From: Cyanodermella asteris
Taxonomy: Eukaryota > Ascomycota > Lecanoromycetes > Ostropales > Stictidaceae
Reading direction: 5' to 3'
Length of the DNA stretch: 64,000 bases
NCBI GenBank assembly: GCA_900618795.1
Contig: UYJD01000001.1
Coordinates: forward strand, 3,195,654 to 3,259,653
Both the position numbers and the translations under genes were made by a program. The notes beneath the pieces are model-generated. The model made no database searches and was not told the origin of the DNA. It worked only from the letters and a program-made list of their open reading frames with translations. Positions 47,033 to 57,465 of the stretch are shown one piece after another. How positions within the stretch are numbered: position 1 is the first letter of the stretch; each line of letters starts with the position of its first letter.

Positions 47033-48577
47033 TCAAGCAAGACCCAAAATCTCATTCGCCCTGTTCATGACCTCCCTCTCTCCTTTCGTCAACCCATCCG
47101 CACCAGCGTCGTAGGCGTGGAGTCCCATTGCTCTCAGTCCCTCAACACCACCAGCGGCTTGCACATAATTAATTCCGGGTCTTCCCATATGCTCGGCTTC
47201 TCCGATTCCGCCCGGGAAATCAGGACTCGGTACGCCTCTCAAGAAGCAGTCCCTTTGCCTCGCCAAATACCTTGCATTCGACTCTGTGAGTGGAAACGCG
47301 GGAATGTACATCACACTGCTGTCCTTCGTGCCTTTATGTACCGAGTCAACGGAGTGTATTGTATCACAGTGCCAGACGACGTAATCACCGGGCTTGACTC
47401 TAGGAACATGGACCATTGTCCGCGGGAGGTCAAGGTGAGGGTGAAGTTCGTGTCTCAATTCTTGGCCATGTCCGGGACTGGCGCCTTGGAGCCAGGAGCT
47501 CATCTGGGCGCCGGAGTCTGATTCCAAAACCCAATTGTCCGGGGAGAGGTATTCGTCGCTGTACTGGATGTCTTTGCCAGCCCACGCGGATTGCGGTTGA
47601 AGGAGCTTGCTTCGAAAGAAGGGGCGGAGCATATAATATGCTGTTGCAAGCTGTAGCATCGGGTTAACGAGGAGAGTGCCTTCCCATGGGCCGACTTCGC
47701 TGATGCTCAGCCAGCCTTGACTCATTCGAAATGCGCTACAAGCTCCTCCACCTTGGTAGAGGTCTGAAACGACAGCAAGTCGGGATGAGACTTCCCAGGG
47801 ATCAAATTTATCCCAATTGCCAGAGAATATCTTATCGTAAACGCCACCTCGACCGTAACCCTCTTGTTCCCAGCGCTCACAGGAGCCTCCGTCGACATGA
47901 GGACCGAGCGCGAAGGCAGAATCTCCAGGCTGTCTCATTCGCAGACGATCCGCATATGCGATAGGCTGTGACGAGACCAGCGCGTTTGGGTCTGCGCTCT
48001 GCCAGAAGGACAACAGCCATTTCTGCGCGGCAAGCAGGTTTGGGTGTGCACGAGCCTCGATCTGGGATGGGCTCCAATATAGCTCAAAAACTTGGGGATT
48101 GTTCTCAGGGAATGCTTTCGTTTGTGGATTCGATTTGATGTAGGCCTTCAGGTCGTCCTTCATCTGCATCGCCTCAGCTTCAGGTATCGTACTCCGTACC
48201 ACCGCCACGCCGCGCTTCTTGTACTCCGAAAGGAACCTCTGCGATGGGGCTTGAATGCCCTTGAAGTCAATCTCTGGAACGATCGAGGAGCCGGCGGCGG
48301 CGACGGTCCGGGTTTCTTCTCGTAAGGCGTTGAGCAGGCGAATCCAGGATTCGTGGACAGCGGATTCGTGGCCTTTGATAAGTGATGCCTTGACGGCTGC
48401 GAATCGAGGATCGAGTGGCTTGAAGGTATGACCGGACAGTGAAGCGAAGGCATCGGCAATTGTTCCCTCCCGTTTGCCTTCATGTTGCTGGGATGTTGTC
48501 GCTGCCGTCCGCCGAAGCAGACGGACCGGGTTATTAAGTTTCGTACTTGCCCGACGGCAAAAGGGGAGGAGAGACAT
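47033..48577 (-). CDS. DUF1479 (YbiU-like) putative Fe(II)/2-oxoglutarate-type oxygenase
   Basis: Intronless, 514 aa. The DUF1479 family has the double-stranded beta-helix fold of Fe(II)/2-oxoglutarate dioxygenases; its substrate is not established. Iron-binding candidates are His-x-Asp in FALGPHVDGGSCERW and a distal His in DYVVWHCDTIHSVDSVHKG. Other conserved parts are RGVAVVRSTIPEAEA, FELYWSPSQIEARAHPNLL, DRLRMRQPGDSAF and CFLRGVPSPDFPGG. The first 35 residues (MSLLPFCRRASTKLNNPVRL, then LRRTAATTSQQ) are basic with no acids, suggesting a mitochondrial presequence. Single ATG 48577. Neighbours give no pathway clue. Confidence 0.85.
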   Translation of the reverse strand: MSLLPFCRRASTKLNNPVRLLRRTAATTSQQHEGKREGTIADAFASLSGHTFKPLDPRFAAVKASLIKGHESAVHESWIRLLNALREETRTVAAAGSSIVPEIDFKGIQAPSQRFLSEYKKRGVAVVRSTIPEAEAMQMKDDLKAYIKSNPQTKAFPENNPQVFELYWSPSQIEARAHPNLLAAQKWLLSFWQSADPNALVSSQPIAYADRLRMRQPGDSAFALGPHVDGGSCERWEQEGYGRGGVYDKIFSGNWDKFDPWEVSSRLAVVSDLYQGGGACSAFRMSQGWLSISEVGPWEGTLLVNPMLQLATAYYMLRPFFRSKLLQPQSAWAGKDIQYSDEYLSPDNWVLESDSGAQMSSWLQGASPGHGQELRHELHPHLDLPRTMVHVPRVKPGDYVVWHCDTIHSVDSVHKGTKDSSVMYIPAFPLTESNARYLARQRDCFLRGVPSPDFPGGIGEAEHMGRPGINYVQAAGGVEGLRAMGLHAYDAGADGLTKGEREVMNRANEILGLA

Positions 48578-49397
48578 TCTGATTAATCAACAAAATAGAG
48601 AAACGCAAGAGGAGATTAGGACCACAACGGCGATGCACTCAGATGAGCCAGAGGAGAAGGTCTTGTAGGTCAAGTTTGAGCAGAGAGAGGTGGAGGGTGG
48701 CTTTATGCGTTTCTGTCAAAGTGTCAATTGGGCGCTCGGATGAGCTGCATATCGACTACGATGCGATAAGGGCAAACATGGGCATCAAAAAAGATACAAG
48801 TAGCATGAAAAATGGAAGGTGAGGACTCGTAGTTGTCGTCAGGCTTTGTGTCGTTACAGGAACTTCGGGTCGGCCCCCACTGAATATTGGAGAGTGCGGA
48901 GACGTCGGAGGGAGGCGGGGCGCTTGTCGCCAAAGCTGCCCTTCGGCAATCCTGCCTCGCAGATCCGACACATGGCATTCGCAACCAAAGTCAAGACAAA
49001 CTTTTGATGCCATTTTGACATTCTCGATGATTTGGGTATCAATGACCCTGGAGGAATGCACAAGTCAGTTGTGCTGATTGCTGGACTCGGACATCGTAGT
49101 GTCCGCAGGCAGAAATAGCACACGAGACTGCCGACGTCTACATCCGAGCTGCGCAAAAAGCCACCGATGCTTCTGCACCCGTCGAGGGCGATCTGAGCTG
49201 TATCAAAGCTTCTGACCGGACTCGAGGACCATGTACCGCAGCGCTGATGACGACGTGCGCGAAGAGTCTTATGGCGATTCAGCGGATATTGCATAACGAA
49301 AGGCAACCCAAATTCTTATGCAGCCGTCGTCTAGCTCGGCAATTGAGAGAGTCACTTCTTGATCAATGAGTTCGTCACTAGAATTGGGTGCCTCAAT
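48578..49397. other. Intergenic, no gene recognised
   Basis: Lies between two minus-strand genes: the DUF1479 promoter and the 3' flank of the AIF-like gene. No supported feature. Confidence 0.4.
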
Positions 49398-51228
49398 CTA
49401 GATGGCGCCCTTGATCGGTGCCTGCAATGGGTCCTTTCCATCTCGAATGTCCTTCGCACTCAACATCTCGCCCTTTCTCATCAGCTCAGCACACTTGACC
49501 ATGTAAGGGTCCTTCTGAATTGTCAATACTGCAACGACCTCGTCGCCCTTTGTATAGTAAGCCACAAACTTGGCCTCTTCCTCACTGCCAACGAATATGA
49601 CATCATCGTAGCCTCCAACAGTGTTACCGCAGTATCGGACTTGCGTGCCAAGGGCAGACCAGAAAACAGGGATGAAAGGTGGCGCGGTCTCCTTTCCGCC
49701 CTTTGCGATGTGGAAACCAACGGCCCGGCCGCTGTTCTGCGCAACGTTCCAATGCTCAATGCGGACTGGCGAACCGTTGCCACCGGGACCGTGGTACGGG
49801 TAGGTGGCAATGTCACCAATGGCATAGACGCCAGGCAGGTTCTTGACTTCAAACTTCTCGTTGGTGGCGATGCTGCCGTCCTTTTCGAGCTGGACGTCGG
49901 AGTTATCCTTGAGATATTCAGTTGCGGGTGCGACGCCAACGCCGAGGACGACAACTTCGGCCGGGAGTTTTGTGCCGTCTTTGAGAAGTACGGCGCCAAC
50001 CTTCTTGGGGTCCGACTCTGACGGGGTAGCTTTGTCGACGGACGCGCCCATGTAGAACTTGATGCCGTTTTTCTCAATTAGGCCTTGGGCGACTTTGCCT
50101 ACTCGCTCGCCCATGACACGCTCCAGCGGATACTTCTCCATGCCAACAATGGACACGTTGTTGTCCTTCAAAGCATTGGCAGCTTCCATTCCAATGAACG
50201 AAGAGCCAATGATGACAATATTCTTGCTTTTAGATACCTCGACCGCAGCTGTGATCGCTTTCGTGTCTTCAATGGTCCTCAGTGTGAAGACATTGCCCAG
50301 ATCGCCCTTGAAGCCGTCAAGCGGAAGACGACGAGGGGTACCTCCGGACGCGAGCACGAGTTTTTTGTATGATACGGACTGGCCGCCCTTGGTTTGGACT
50401 TTCTTGCCCTTGAAGTCGATGGATGCCACCTCATCCTGGACCGTTTTGATTGATGCCTCATCGAACCATGCCTTGCCTCGGAGCTCGACCTTGCTCGCAT
50501 CTGCGATGAGGGCCTTGGATAGCTTCGTTCGGTCGATAGGATAGTACGGCTCTGCGTGAATCAGTGTGATAGAGCCCTGGAAGCCCTGTTCACGCAGCGC
50601 CTGAAGAGCACCGAGACCGCCGGAACCACTGCACATTGTTAGCTTCGATCCTGACTATCGGGACCACGCTCTCAACTTACCCTCCAACCACGACGACACT
50701 TTCGGCAGCTTGCTGCTTGGCAGCACAAGAAGTCTTGCTCTTCGCTCTGTTGTTCTTCAAAGTTTCCTCGTCTCCCTCGATATAGATTCCATCACTCTTC
50801 TCCACTATCTTGAAGCTTCCGATAGGGTCGATGGCCGGAGCATCCTCGACATCCCCCGACTGGATCTTAAAGCAGGCACCGTGCCAAGGGCAAGTGATGC
50901 GGCCACTGTGCACGACACCGTTCTTCAAAGGAGCGCCGTAATGCGTGCACTTGCTACCGACAGCGTGCACACCACTGCCGTCGTTGACAAGCAAGACCGT
51001 GGCGCCGTCCAGGCCATCAAGTTCGAATTCCTGCTTGTCATTGACAGCAATGTCGAGCTTGCTGAGGCCTTTGACCTTGTACTGGCCAACCATTGCTGCG
51101 ATTGTGGAAGTGAAAGGTCTGATCGAAGAAATGGGTCGTGCAAGTCTTGAGCGGGTGGAGACTGGTCGAAGCAATGGCAGACACGAGAAGCGAAGGATGT
51201 GGGTGAGGCGGAGAGAGGAGTGGGACAT
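49398..51228 (-). CDS. Rieske/AIF-like NAD(P)H oxidoreductase (AIFM3/Nfrl type)
   Basis: FAD- and [2Fe-2S]-containing oxidoreductase, mitochondrial in relatives. Exons 51228-50681 and 50628-49398 give 592 aa; the intron (GTAAGT...TGCAG, branch GCTAAC) falls inside the first dinucleotide motif and restores VVVVGG/GSGGLGALQ. The N-terminal 45 residues are Arg/Ser/Leu-rich (LRLTHILRFSCLPLLRPVST), a likely mitochondrial presequence; a second ATG (MVGQYKVKG) would give a form without it. The Rieske domain ligands are CTHYGAPL and CPWHGACF. The pyridine nucleotide-disulphide reductase part follows with NIVIIGSSFIGMEAANAL (second GxGxxG-like fold, one Gly replaced by Ser) and LPGVYAIGDIATYPYHGPGG. 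It ends in the reductase C-terminal domain. Confidence 0.92.
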
Positions 51229-52231
51229 GAAGGGGAAGTGCTCCGGCTATTGCACAGCACAAGGATGACTTATGTATTGGTAATGGGACGAGATGGGATG
51301 GCGGGGCGATGCGATGCAGTCACGCCCCTCGCCGACCTGCAGCTACTCGAAATGTCGATTGCGAAATGGCGAGCTACTGCGTGTAGCGAGTGATACGTTC
51401 AATAAGCCCGGATTTTGCGATGTTGGAAAGTTCATTAGCTATTGATGTGGCGGTTCAGCGCCTATGAGAATGATGCACGAAGAACAGCAGTGTATTGAAT
51501 CGCAAAATGTTGTACGTACAACGTCGATATGCAAGTTGATGCAGCGGTAATCGACATGCGCTTGTTTACTTCGACTCGCTACGTCATGCTGGCCCGCCAA
51601 CCACAGCCGCCACGAAGTAATTTCAGCGTCAGGAATCATGAACCCCAACTTAACCACATGTTGAAGACCTTGCGTGGCACTGATTGACACTCGACTTTCT
51701 GTAGAATCAAAGATGCGAGCGGAATTTTGCCATGCTCTTCTTGACTCTCAATCGATCCTGCATCTCAATTGTAAGCACTGCGCTGTAACGCGGGCACGGG
51801 TTGGTTGACTATGTAGGCGACCAATGAAGGNNNNNNNNNNNNNNNNNNNNNNNNNGTGACATGCGCCTTGTCGTGTCAAAAATATGAACCGGAAAAAAAG
51901 CCGGAAAACATCTCGTCTTTCTGGACGTAGGGGATGAAGAATCGTGCCGCCAGTCTTTTAGAACGCGAGAAAGTACCAGAATGTCCAACAACGCTTTGTA
52001 CAATCTGAAGTATGTTGACTCGATTATATGTCGTTCACTCTGATTGCCTGTGTCACAGTACGATAGCTAAAATCAAAAAGAGAGCTATCTTGCAGGTAAG
52101 CATAAAGGATCTCCAATTATGAGACAATCACGTGATGTCACCGAAAACCGACAAGGCTGTCAAGGCTGCCACTGATCAAGCTTCTGAATCGATCATCAAA
52201 TCCCTGAACTCAATCGAGCATCAAAGCTGAG
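51229..52231. other. Intergenic region broken by an assembly gap
   Basis: No gene recognised. A run of 25 N interrupts it at 51831-51855. Contiguity across that point rests on the assembly only. Confidence 0.4.
51831..51855. other. Assembly gap (25 N)
   Basis: Unknown bases; true length uncertain. Confidence 0.99.
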
Positions 52232-52680
52232 ATGTGGATTCTGAAAGCGTCGATATACGAGCTCAAATGGTTCCTTGAAGACGATGGCTCACATGGCGAA
52301 TATGCTATCCTCAGCCACGTTTGATAAGACGGCGAAGTTTCATCTCAGGATATCCGAAATGTCGATCTGTCGAAACGCGCTTATGGTGCCCTATCGTATA
52401 ACTGAGGAGGGGAGCAAGTTACGTTTCGAGAGGTCCAAGAGGTAAGCACGTGCCCGTATTTAAGGGGGTCGATGAAAGGCTTCCGTAAAATTGAGCTTTA
52501 TTGTCAGCAGGCGATACGAGACGGATATCAATTCCCATGGATCGACACATACTGTATAGACAAAACGTCAAGCGCCGAGTTGTCCGAGCTCGTCAACTGC
52601 ACATTCAGGTCATGCAAGAATGCCGACATCTGCTACGCTTACCTCTCCTCCGTCGCCTTCCCATCCCAGGGAGGAGACAC
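52232..52680 (+). pseudogene. HET-domain gene relic
   Basis: From ATG 52232 the frame reads MWILKASIYELKWFLEDDGS, then GEYAILSHV, the usual beginning of short HET proteins. It hits TGA and TAA at 52322-52327, exactly where Trp-Gly/Asp is expected. It continues in the same frame with GEVSSQDIRNVDLSKRAYGA and is stopped again by TGA at 52403. After a GTAAGC donor-like site at 52442 it resumes as KGFRKIELYCQQAIRDGYQF, then PWIDTYCIDKTSSAELSELV and ADICYAYLSSVAF. The later Trp-rich HET motif is not found. Few frame changes but several nonsense codons: a young relic, probably silenced by point mutation. Confidence 0.8.
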
Positions 52681-53365
52681 ACACGACAGTCCCAAGCAAA
52701 GCGAGTCGTTCGAGCGAAGACGGACTCTGCAACAATCGACATCTTGCCCCCTTCGCATCAAAATTTCCCATGCACGCGACCGGCAGAGCATTGGAAAACC
52801 AAAGGCCCGCTCCGAAGCGCCGAGCTCGACGACATCACCAGTATTTCCCATTGTCCACCGAACGGCGATATCGATATCGATATCGATTACACACGTCTCG
52901 TTACGGCGCTGCGCGGAAAGCTTTCTCGGGCCCGCGAAGAGGAACATCGGAAATCCGGAGTCGATTGTCGAGTTGCATGGTCACCTTCTTCGAGGTCCTA
53001 GCCCGCCGAACGCCGGGGGCACGCGGGCTCCTGTATGTGTACGGATACCGGACCCGGGAAAAAGGCGACCGACTAATCACCGCTTTCACCGAGAACAATC
53101 CGGAACCAACGAGTGCAAAAGCTTCAAAATGGACCGCCGGAGCCGCCGGACCCCCAGCTTCGCCAGGTCCTTGGCGGGTCTACTTGGGTAGGTGAGTAAG
53201 TTATTGGGTATCTCGGCAAGGAATTTTGCCAGTCCGCCTGCTGCGCACTCCGCCGTAGTCACTAATCGAAGAGGGAGAAGACGATGCTTAGAAGAGACAT
53301 GCTGCGTGCTTAATTATAGATTGAATAAATTCTTTTGTTATCTATATTCATACACGTTCCGCGTC
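52681..53365. other. Degenerate region after the HET relic
   Basis: Open frames persist on the plus strand (to 53195), but the sequence no longer resembles HET proteins and has no domain. A short GATATC tandem repeat lies at 52867-52887. Treated as non-coding debris. Confidence 0.35.
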
Positions 53366-53504
53366 TCACAACGAAATCTCAATGACCGGACCCTTGTACC
53401 GTCCCTTTCCAAAGAACAAGTAGTATAGGACACTCCAGAGGAGCACACCAGCCACCACCACGATACTGTAATTCATCTGCGCGGGTGTCGGCTGGTACAT
53501 GGCC

Positions 53505-53527
53505 GCCGGAAAGTCCCCATCCGCGGC
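53505..53527 (+). repeat. Left terminal inverted repeat of the Tc1-type element
   Basis: GCCGGAAAGTCC then CCATCCGCGGC, 23 bp, the exact reverse complement of 54762-54784. Confidence 0.9.
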
Positions 53528-54761
53528 ATATGTTCATAACTACCCACCAACTTGTAAGCACCACCACGCACGCAATTTTGGTCGCTACAGGCTATAATTA
53601 CTAGCATTAGATAGAAAATTGATGACATTATATTAGTATTTAGTGTTTATACCATGCGCGACTTAGACCGCTTCCAAACGCCTACGCATTGACTTAGTCA
53701 ATTTGCTTAGCAATGACCACTGTGGGTTATCATTCTATTCATCTATAACGAGCTCAATTGCGCGTCTCATTCTTTGCTTACGGGCTGCAGGGTTACCCTC
53801 TATAGAGCGTAGCTTAGGATCAATTTCGTAGACCCTGCGTTTAAGGTGCCACCAGAAGTTCTCAATAATATTGAGGTCTAGACTCTATGCTAGATGATCA
53901 TGTAACCACACGCTATATCGCTCGAGTAAATCCATTACACTCCTTGCAGTATGATAGCGCGCGTTATCCTGTACCTATAAGTCCCCCTCGTAGTAGCCGG
54001 AGCCAATTACTTCCTCCAAGATCTCTAGGTAAATCCACTGGTTTGTCCGGCGGTTTTCCTCGTCGTAAAGGTCGTCCAAGAAGACGAGACAAATCTTCCC
54101 CTGGTGAAGGTCGGCCTACAGATTAATCGTCTCGGGGCTGAAGACTTGTTCATCGAACATATCAGGCCAATGACCCTCTCCGGAGTGCCTCCAGACCCAG
54201 AGGCGCTTAGCGCCTTGTCCCTAAGTTAAAGTACACTCATCCGTCTAATGAGCGCGTTCCTATTGATCCTTAGGATCGTTAACATGCGCATTGGCATGGC
54301 GGAGGCGTCGTTAGCGATTTGTCTCGCTGATTTTCGGTCTCTTTTTAGCGATATATTTGCGGAAAGATAGGTCGATTTCCGAGAGTCTTTGCTAGGTCTG
54401 AGTGCGCTGATTCGGGAAATTAGCGATAGCTTCACGCCATAGGAGGTCGGCCCGTCGTCTAAGCTTTCGGTAGAGACGATTTATCTGTGCTTCAGAGGCT
54501 TTTCGTGGGCGTCCGGAACGTGGAGAGTCGCGTTAAGTTAGACCACGGAGATCGCGCTTCTTCCAGGTATCCTTCACTATACCGTAGGGTATACCCATAT
54601 TAGCGCTAATCTCGGTTAAAGGAATGCGATTCCTTTTTACGCCTATGATCTCTGAACGTATATGAGGCTCCAGACCGCGTCCCGGCGCCATATTTGGCTC
54701 ACAATTACGTGTCAAAGTGGACGTGTTCGCGAAGAAATGATCATGTTAATTGCTTATATAA

Positions 54762-54784
54762 GCCGCGGATGGGGACTTTCCGGC
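54762..54784 (-). repeat. Right terminal inverted repeat of the Tc1-type element
   Basis: Exact 23-bp reverse complement of the left repeat. The flank just outside reads TAGTATGTAGTATGG (a doubled CATACTA on the minus strand). I find no matching target-site duplication at the left end. Confidence 0.9.
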
Positions 54785-56488
54785 TAGTATGTAGTATGGC
54801 GGCCAGGAGCTGAAGAAGAGGATCAAGATCAGGTACAGGCACGAGAAGATGTTCACCGCAATGCCCAACCATCCCTTCAGACGCCACGGGCCCCAAGTGA
54901 GTTTGCCGGATTGAATGTCGATCAACATGGTATCGTTGTCATCCTCCGTCGGCTCATGAATATCGCCACGCAGACGACGCCAGAGCAGCAGTCCAACGGC
55001 GGCAAAGTAGGTGCTGTAGAAGCCAGCGATGGAGAGGGAGAAGATATTGTTCAGGATGACTGAGCTGCCAAGGTTGATCAGAGCCAGGAGCACGGCGATA
55101 AAGGTCGTGACCATGACCGCGTTCAGCGGGATCGAGGTTCCGCTGTGGACGCGGCTCAGGAAGCCGGAGAAGGGTAGGCCGTTATCACGGGCGAATGCCC
55201 AGATTATGCGCGATGAGGTGGCCACGAAACCAATGGTTGCGGCGAGCACCATGACAATGATGATGGATGACATGCCGATTCCACCACCGTTGTTGCCTGT
55301 CGCCTGTCGGAAGATCTCAATGAACGGATATCCAGTCGGAGTGTTGAAGGCGGCGTCGATGTCGCCAATGCCGAAGAGCGTCGCGAGAAGAATGCAGATA
55401 CCCATAAAGCCATTGATGAAGACAGAGGTGACGATCGAGCGCGGCACGTTGATGTTGGCGTTGCGGATTTCCTCAGACATGTGGACTGCCGCGTCAGCGC
55501 CGACAAATGCGAAGACGAGACCAATCAGTCCAACCATGACTGATAGACCTTGGTCGGGCCAGCCTCCACCGTTGTAGAAGACTGTGAAAACATCCACTGC
55601 ATTGCCGCGCGGTGCCATGTGGCAGAGGATGATGAAGATTGCGACGAATCCGAGGACGTGGACGAAGAGAAGGCCACCTTCGATGATGGGGAGAACCATC
55701 GCGCCAACGTTATTGACAAACACGGCTGCCAGCAGAATGGCCCAAATCAGGAGAGTGCCATGCCATGGCTGAGGCACGTAGTCGTCCTTGTTGAGAATGA
55801 TGATGCCCTGAATAATTGTGCCGTCAAGGAAGGCGCCGGATGCAATGGCAGCTTGCCAGGCGAGGACAGTCATCCAACCTAGGGTATAGATTAGTCTGAG
55901 TCTCTCGCACTGACACGTACTCGGTACCCACCTGTCAGATAGCTCAAAAACTTGCGGCAGTAGTTGGGCGCCAACATGGAGACCCAGTGATACTGGCCAC
56001 CGGCGGTAGGCGCAAGAGACGCCAATTCTGCAATCGAGCAGAATGTCGCGAACGTTCCAGCCCAGATGACAAGGTACCCGTAGAGGAGACCTGCAGAGCC
56101 ACCGTTGATCTAGTCGGGCACCGATGTGTAGACTCCTTCCCAAGTGACGAGGACAGTACAGCTGAATGCGACCATGGACACGAAACCGAAATTCCTCTTC
56201 AACGCCTGCTTCTTGCCGAGTCGGGCCAGGAGGAACCTATCCTTTGCGTCAATGGAGGCTTCATTTTCGTTCCGAACCTCTTCACCGGCATATTCAATGT
56301 CAGGATTGACCTCCTCGTGAGTAGAGCGAACGCCGCTGCCATCCTTCTGCGGTTCAAAGCTGTGGAGCTCGACACCAGTGGACATTGTGAGTGCGACCAC
56401 AGGTCAAGAAAAAGGATCATTCGAGAAGGCCTAGCGACGGGAAGGCATGCACAGGAAAACGTGGACAAGCGCGCTTATGAGCCAGCTC

Positions 56489-57465
56489 TCAGCTGAGGAG
56501 GCTAGGAGACATCGCATTTCGACGCCGTCTCAGGTCATCTGTCCTGATCATGCCTGTTTGCAAGGATGCAAGGAAAGGTTTCAGGTAAGGAACGCAGGCA
56601 ATGATTATGCTGAGAGATTGTGTCAATGAACCGCAAAGGAAGCTGGCCCACAATTCGTATGTTGGATCCGTCGTTGATGCGTTGGTATGTCGGACGACCA
56701 CTTCCGCAACGAGACTGTCGATGACTCTGTGACTTGTCAGAAATGAGACCCCTCTCTCGTGGTCGGATACAACGTACAGGACTCTCATCAAGAAACAAGA
56801 GATGACGAGCAATTTCCCAGAAAAATTGGCTTTCAGAGTAGCGACAACGGCGACGGGGAGAGCAGTGATGGTAGCCTCCAGAACAATGTTGCTGATATTG
56901 TGATAACTCCAGAAAGCGCCGAGGTTGATGCATCTCGACTGGTCCAAGGCCGCCCACACTCGCGGAGCGGCGCAAGGAACGGCCGCCACGATGAACCCGC
57001 TCAGGCCCCACAAGGTCACCACACCCGTCAGGATCTTGATGGTCAATCGGTGCCGGGCGACGGGGGTGAGCGACATCAGAAAACACAGGATTGACACCTT
57101 CGAAAAGGTGACAACAAGGATATACAGAAGCGTATTCGCGTAGGAAGCCTTCTGAAAGGCTTCGAGTTGGTCATCCGAGAGCACGTCCATGTGTTTGCCC
57201 AGTCCATTTGCGGATTGCGCAGCCACAACGCCAGCAAGGGCGACGGACTGAATCTGAGAACCTAGTTAGCAAAACTGCCCGGTCATGCAGGTCAAGCTCT
57301 TACCAGAGCAGCCGTGATCAATGCATCGTCAGCAGCGAGATGCGAGAGCACCTTCTTGGTCGCGATTCGTGCAATGAAGGCCAGAATCGCAAAGATGGTG
57401 AGAAACCAGGTGATGACGTTCACGGCGGGACCGACATCCTCGCTGGTTGCCTGATTGAGCGGCAT
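56489..57465 (-). CDS. Rhodopsin-domain (PTH11-like) membrane protein
   Basis: Third protein of this family in the window, 287 aa if all introns are spliced. Exons 57465-57304, 57253-56778 and 56714-56489. Exon 1 has MPLNQATSEDVGPAVNVITW, helix 1 and AADDALITAAL. Exon 2 has SYANTLLYILVVTFSKVSIL, WGLSGFIVAAVPCAAPRVWA and NIVLEATITALPVAVVATLK. I infer the second intron (GTACGT...GACAG, 63 bp): removing it joins MRVL to LVAEVVVRHTNASTTDPTYE, the normal family sequence, whereas reading through adds 21 atypical residues without a stop. The C-terminus has SLSIIIACVPYLKPFLASLQ and a short basic tail. ATG 57465 is chosen over a TTG just upstream. Ligand and role unknown. Confidence 0.82.

Larger units (their letters stand above)
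53505..54784 (-). mobile_element. Tc1/mariner-type DNA transposon, DD34E, inactivated by RIP-like nonsense codons
   Basis: A 1280-bp element bounded by perfect 23-bp inverted repeats and inserted into the permease gene. On the minus strand one long frame encodes a transposase. It has an N-terminal helix-turn-helix (IRSEIIGVKRNRIPLTEISA, MGIPYGIVKDTWKKR; about 54548-54690), the first catalytic Asp in TDECTLT (about 54230), the second in VQDNARYHTARSVMDLL (about 53940) and the terminal Glu in LDLNIIENFWWHLKRRVYE (about 53840). Counting codons, 34 residues separate the second Asp and the Glu, the DD34E spacing of Tc1 elements. The frame is hit by nine nonsense codons (seven TAG, two TAA, no TGA), several at expected Trp or Gln codons, but by no frameshift that I can see. 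That is the signature of C-to-T mutation at CpA. Non-autonomous now. Confidence 0.88.
53366..56385 (-). pseudogene. Amino-acid permease (APC superfamily, GABA/choline permease-like), disrupted
   Basis: Proton-coupled amino-acid or choline importer with about 12 helices, minus strand. Exon 1 (56385-55932) starts MSTGVELHSFEPQ, holds the cytoplasmic N-terminus and first helix, and carries TAG at 56112-56110 (codon 92), where the family reads straight on into NGGSAGLLYGYLVIWAGTFA; CAG to TAG is the simplest change. The 53-bp intron GTGGGT...CTAG joins LTG to WMTVLAWQ in exon 2 (from 55878). The exon then runs cleanly through VGLIGLVFAFVGADAAVHMS, EIRNANINVPRSIVTSVFIN and WRLKGWLGIAVNIFSCLYLI. 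At SSWPPYYIL it is broken by a 1.28-kb Tc1-type insertion. Coding resumes beyond it, in the same orientation, as MYQPTPAQMNYSIVVVAGVL to GPVIEISL and TGA (53368-53366). Two independent lesions. Confidence 0.9.

Noticed and set aside
49359-50021. 220-codon plus-strand ORF
   Set aside because: Antisense shadow of the Rieske/AIF-like gene.
52620-53195. 191-codon plus-strand ORF after the HET relic
   Set aside because: Different frame from the relic; Ser/Pro/Arg-rich without a domain.
54746-56143. The permease as an intact 465-aa gene from an internal ATG
   Set aside because: Its first 85 or so residues are a wrong frame and intron sequence, and its C-terminus runs into the transposon repeat. 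The real gene has exon 1 at 56385-55932 and a tail beyond the insertion.
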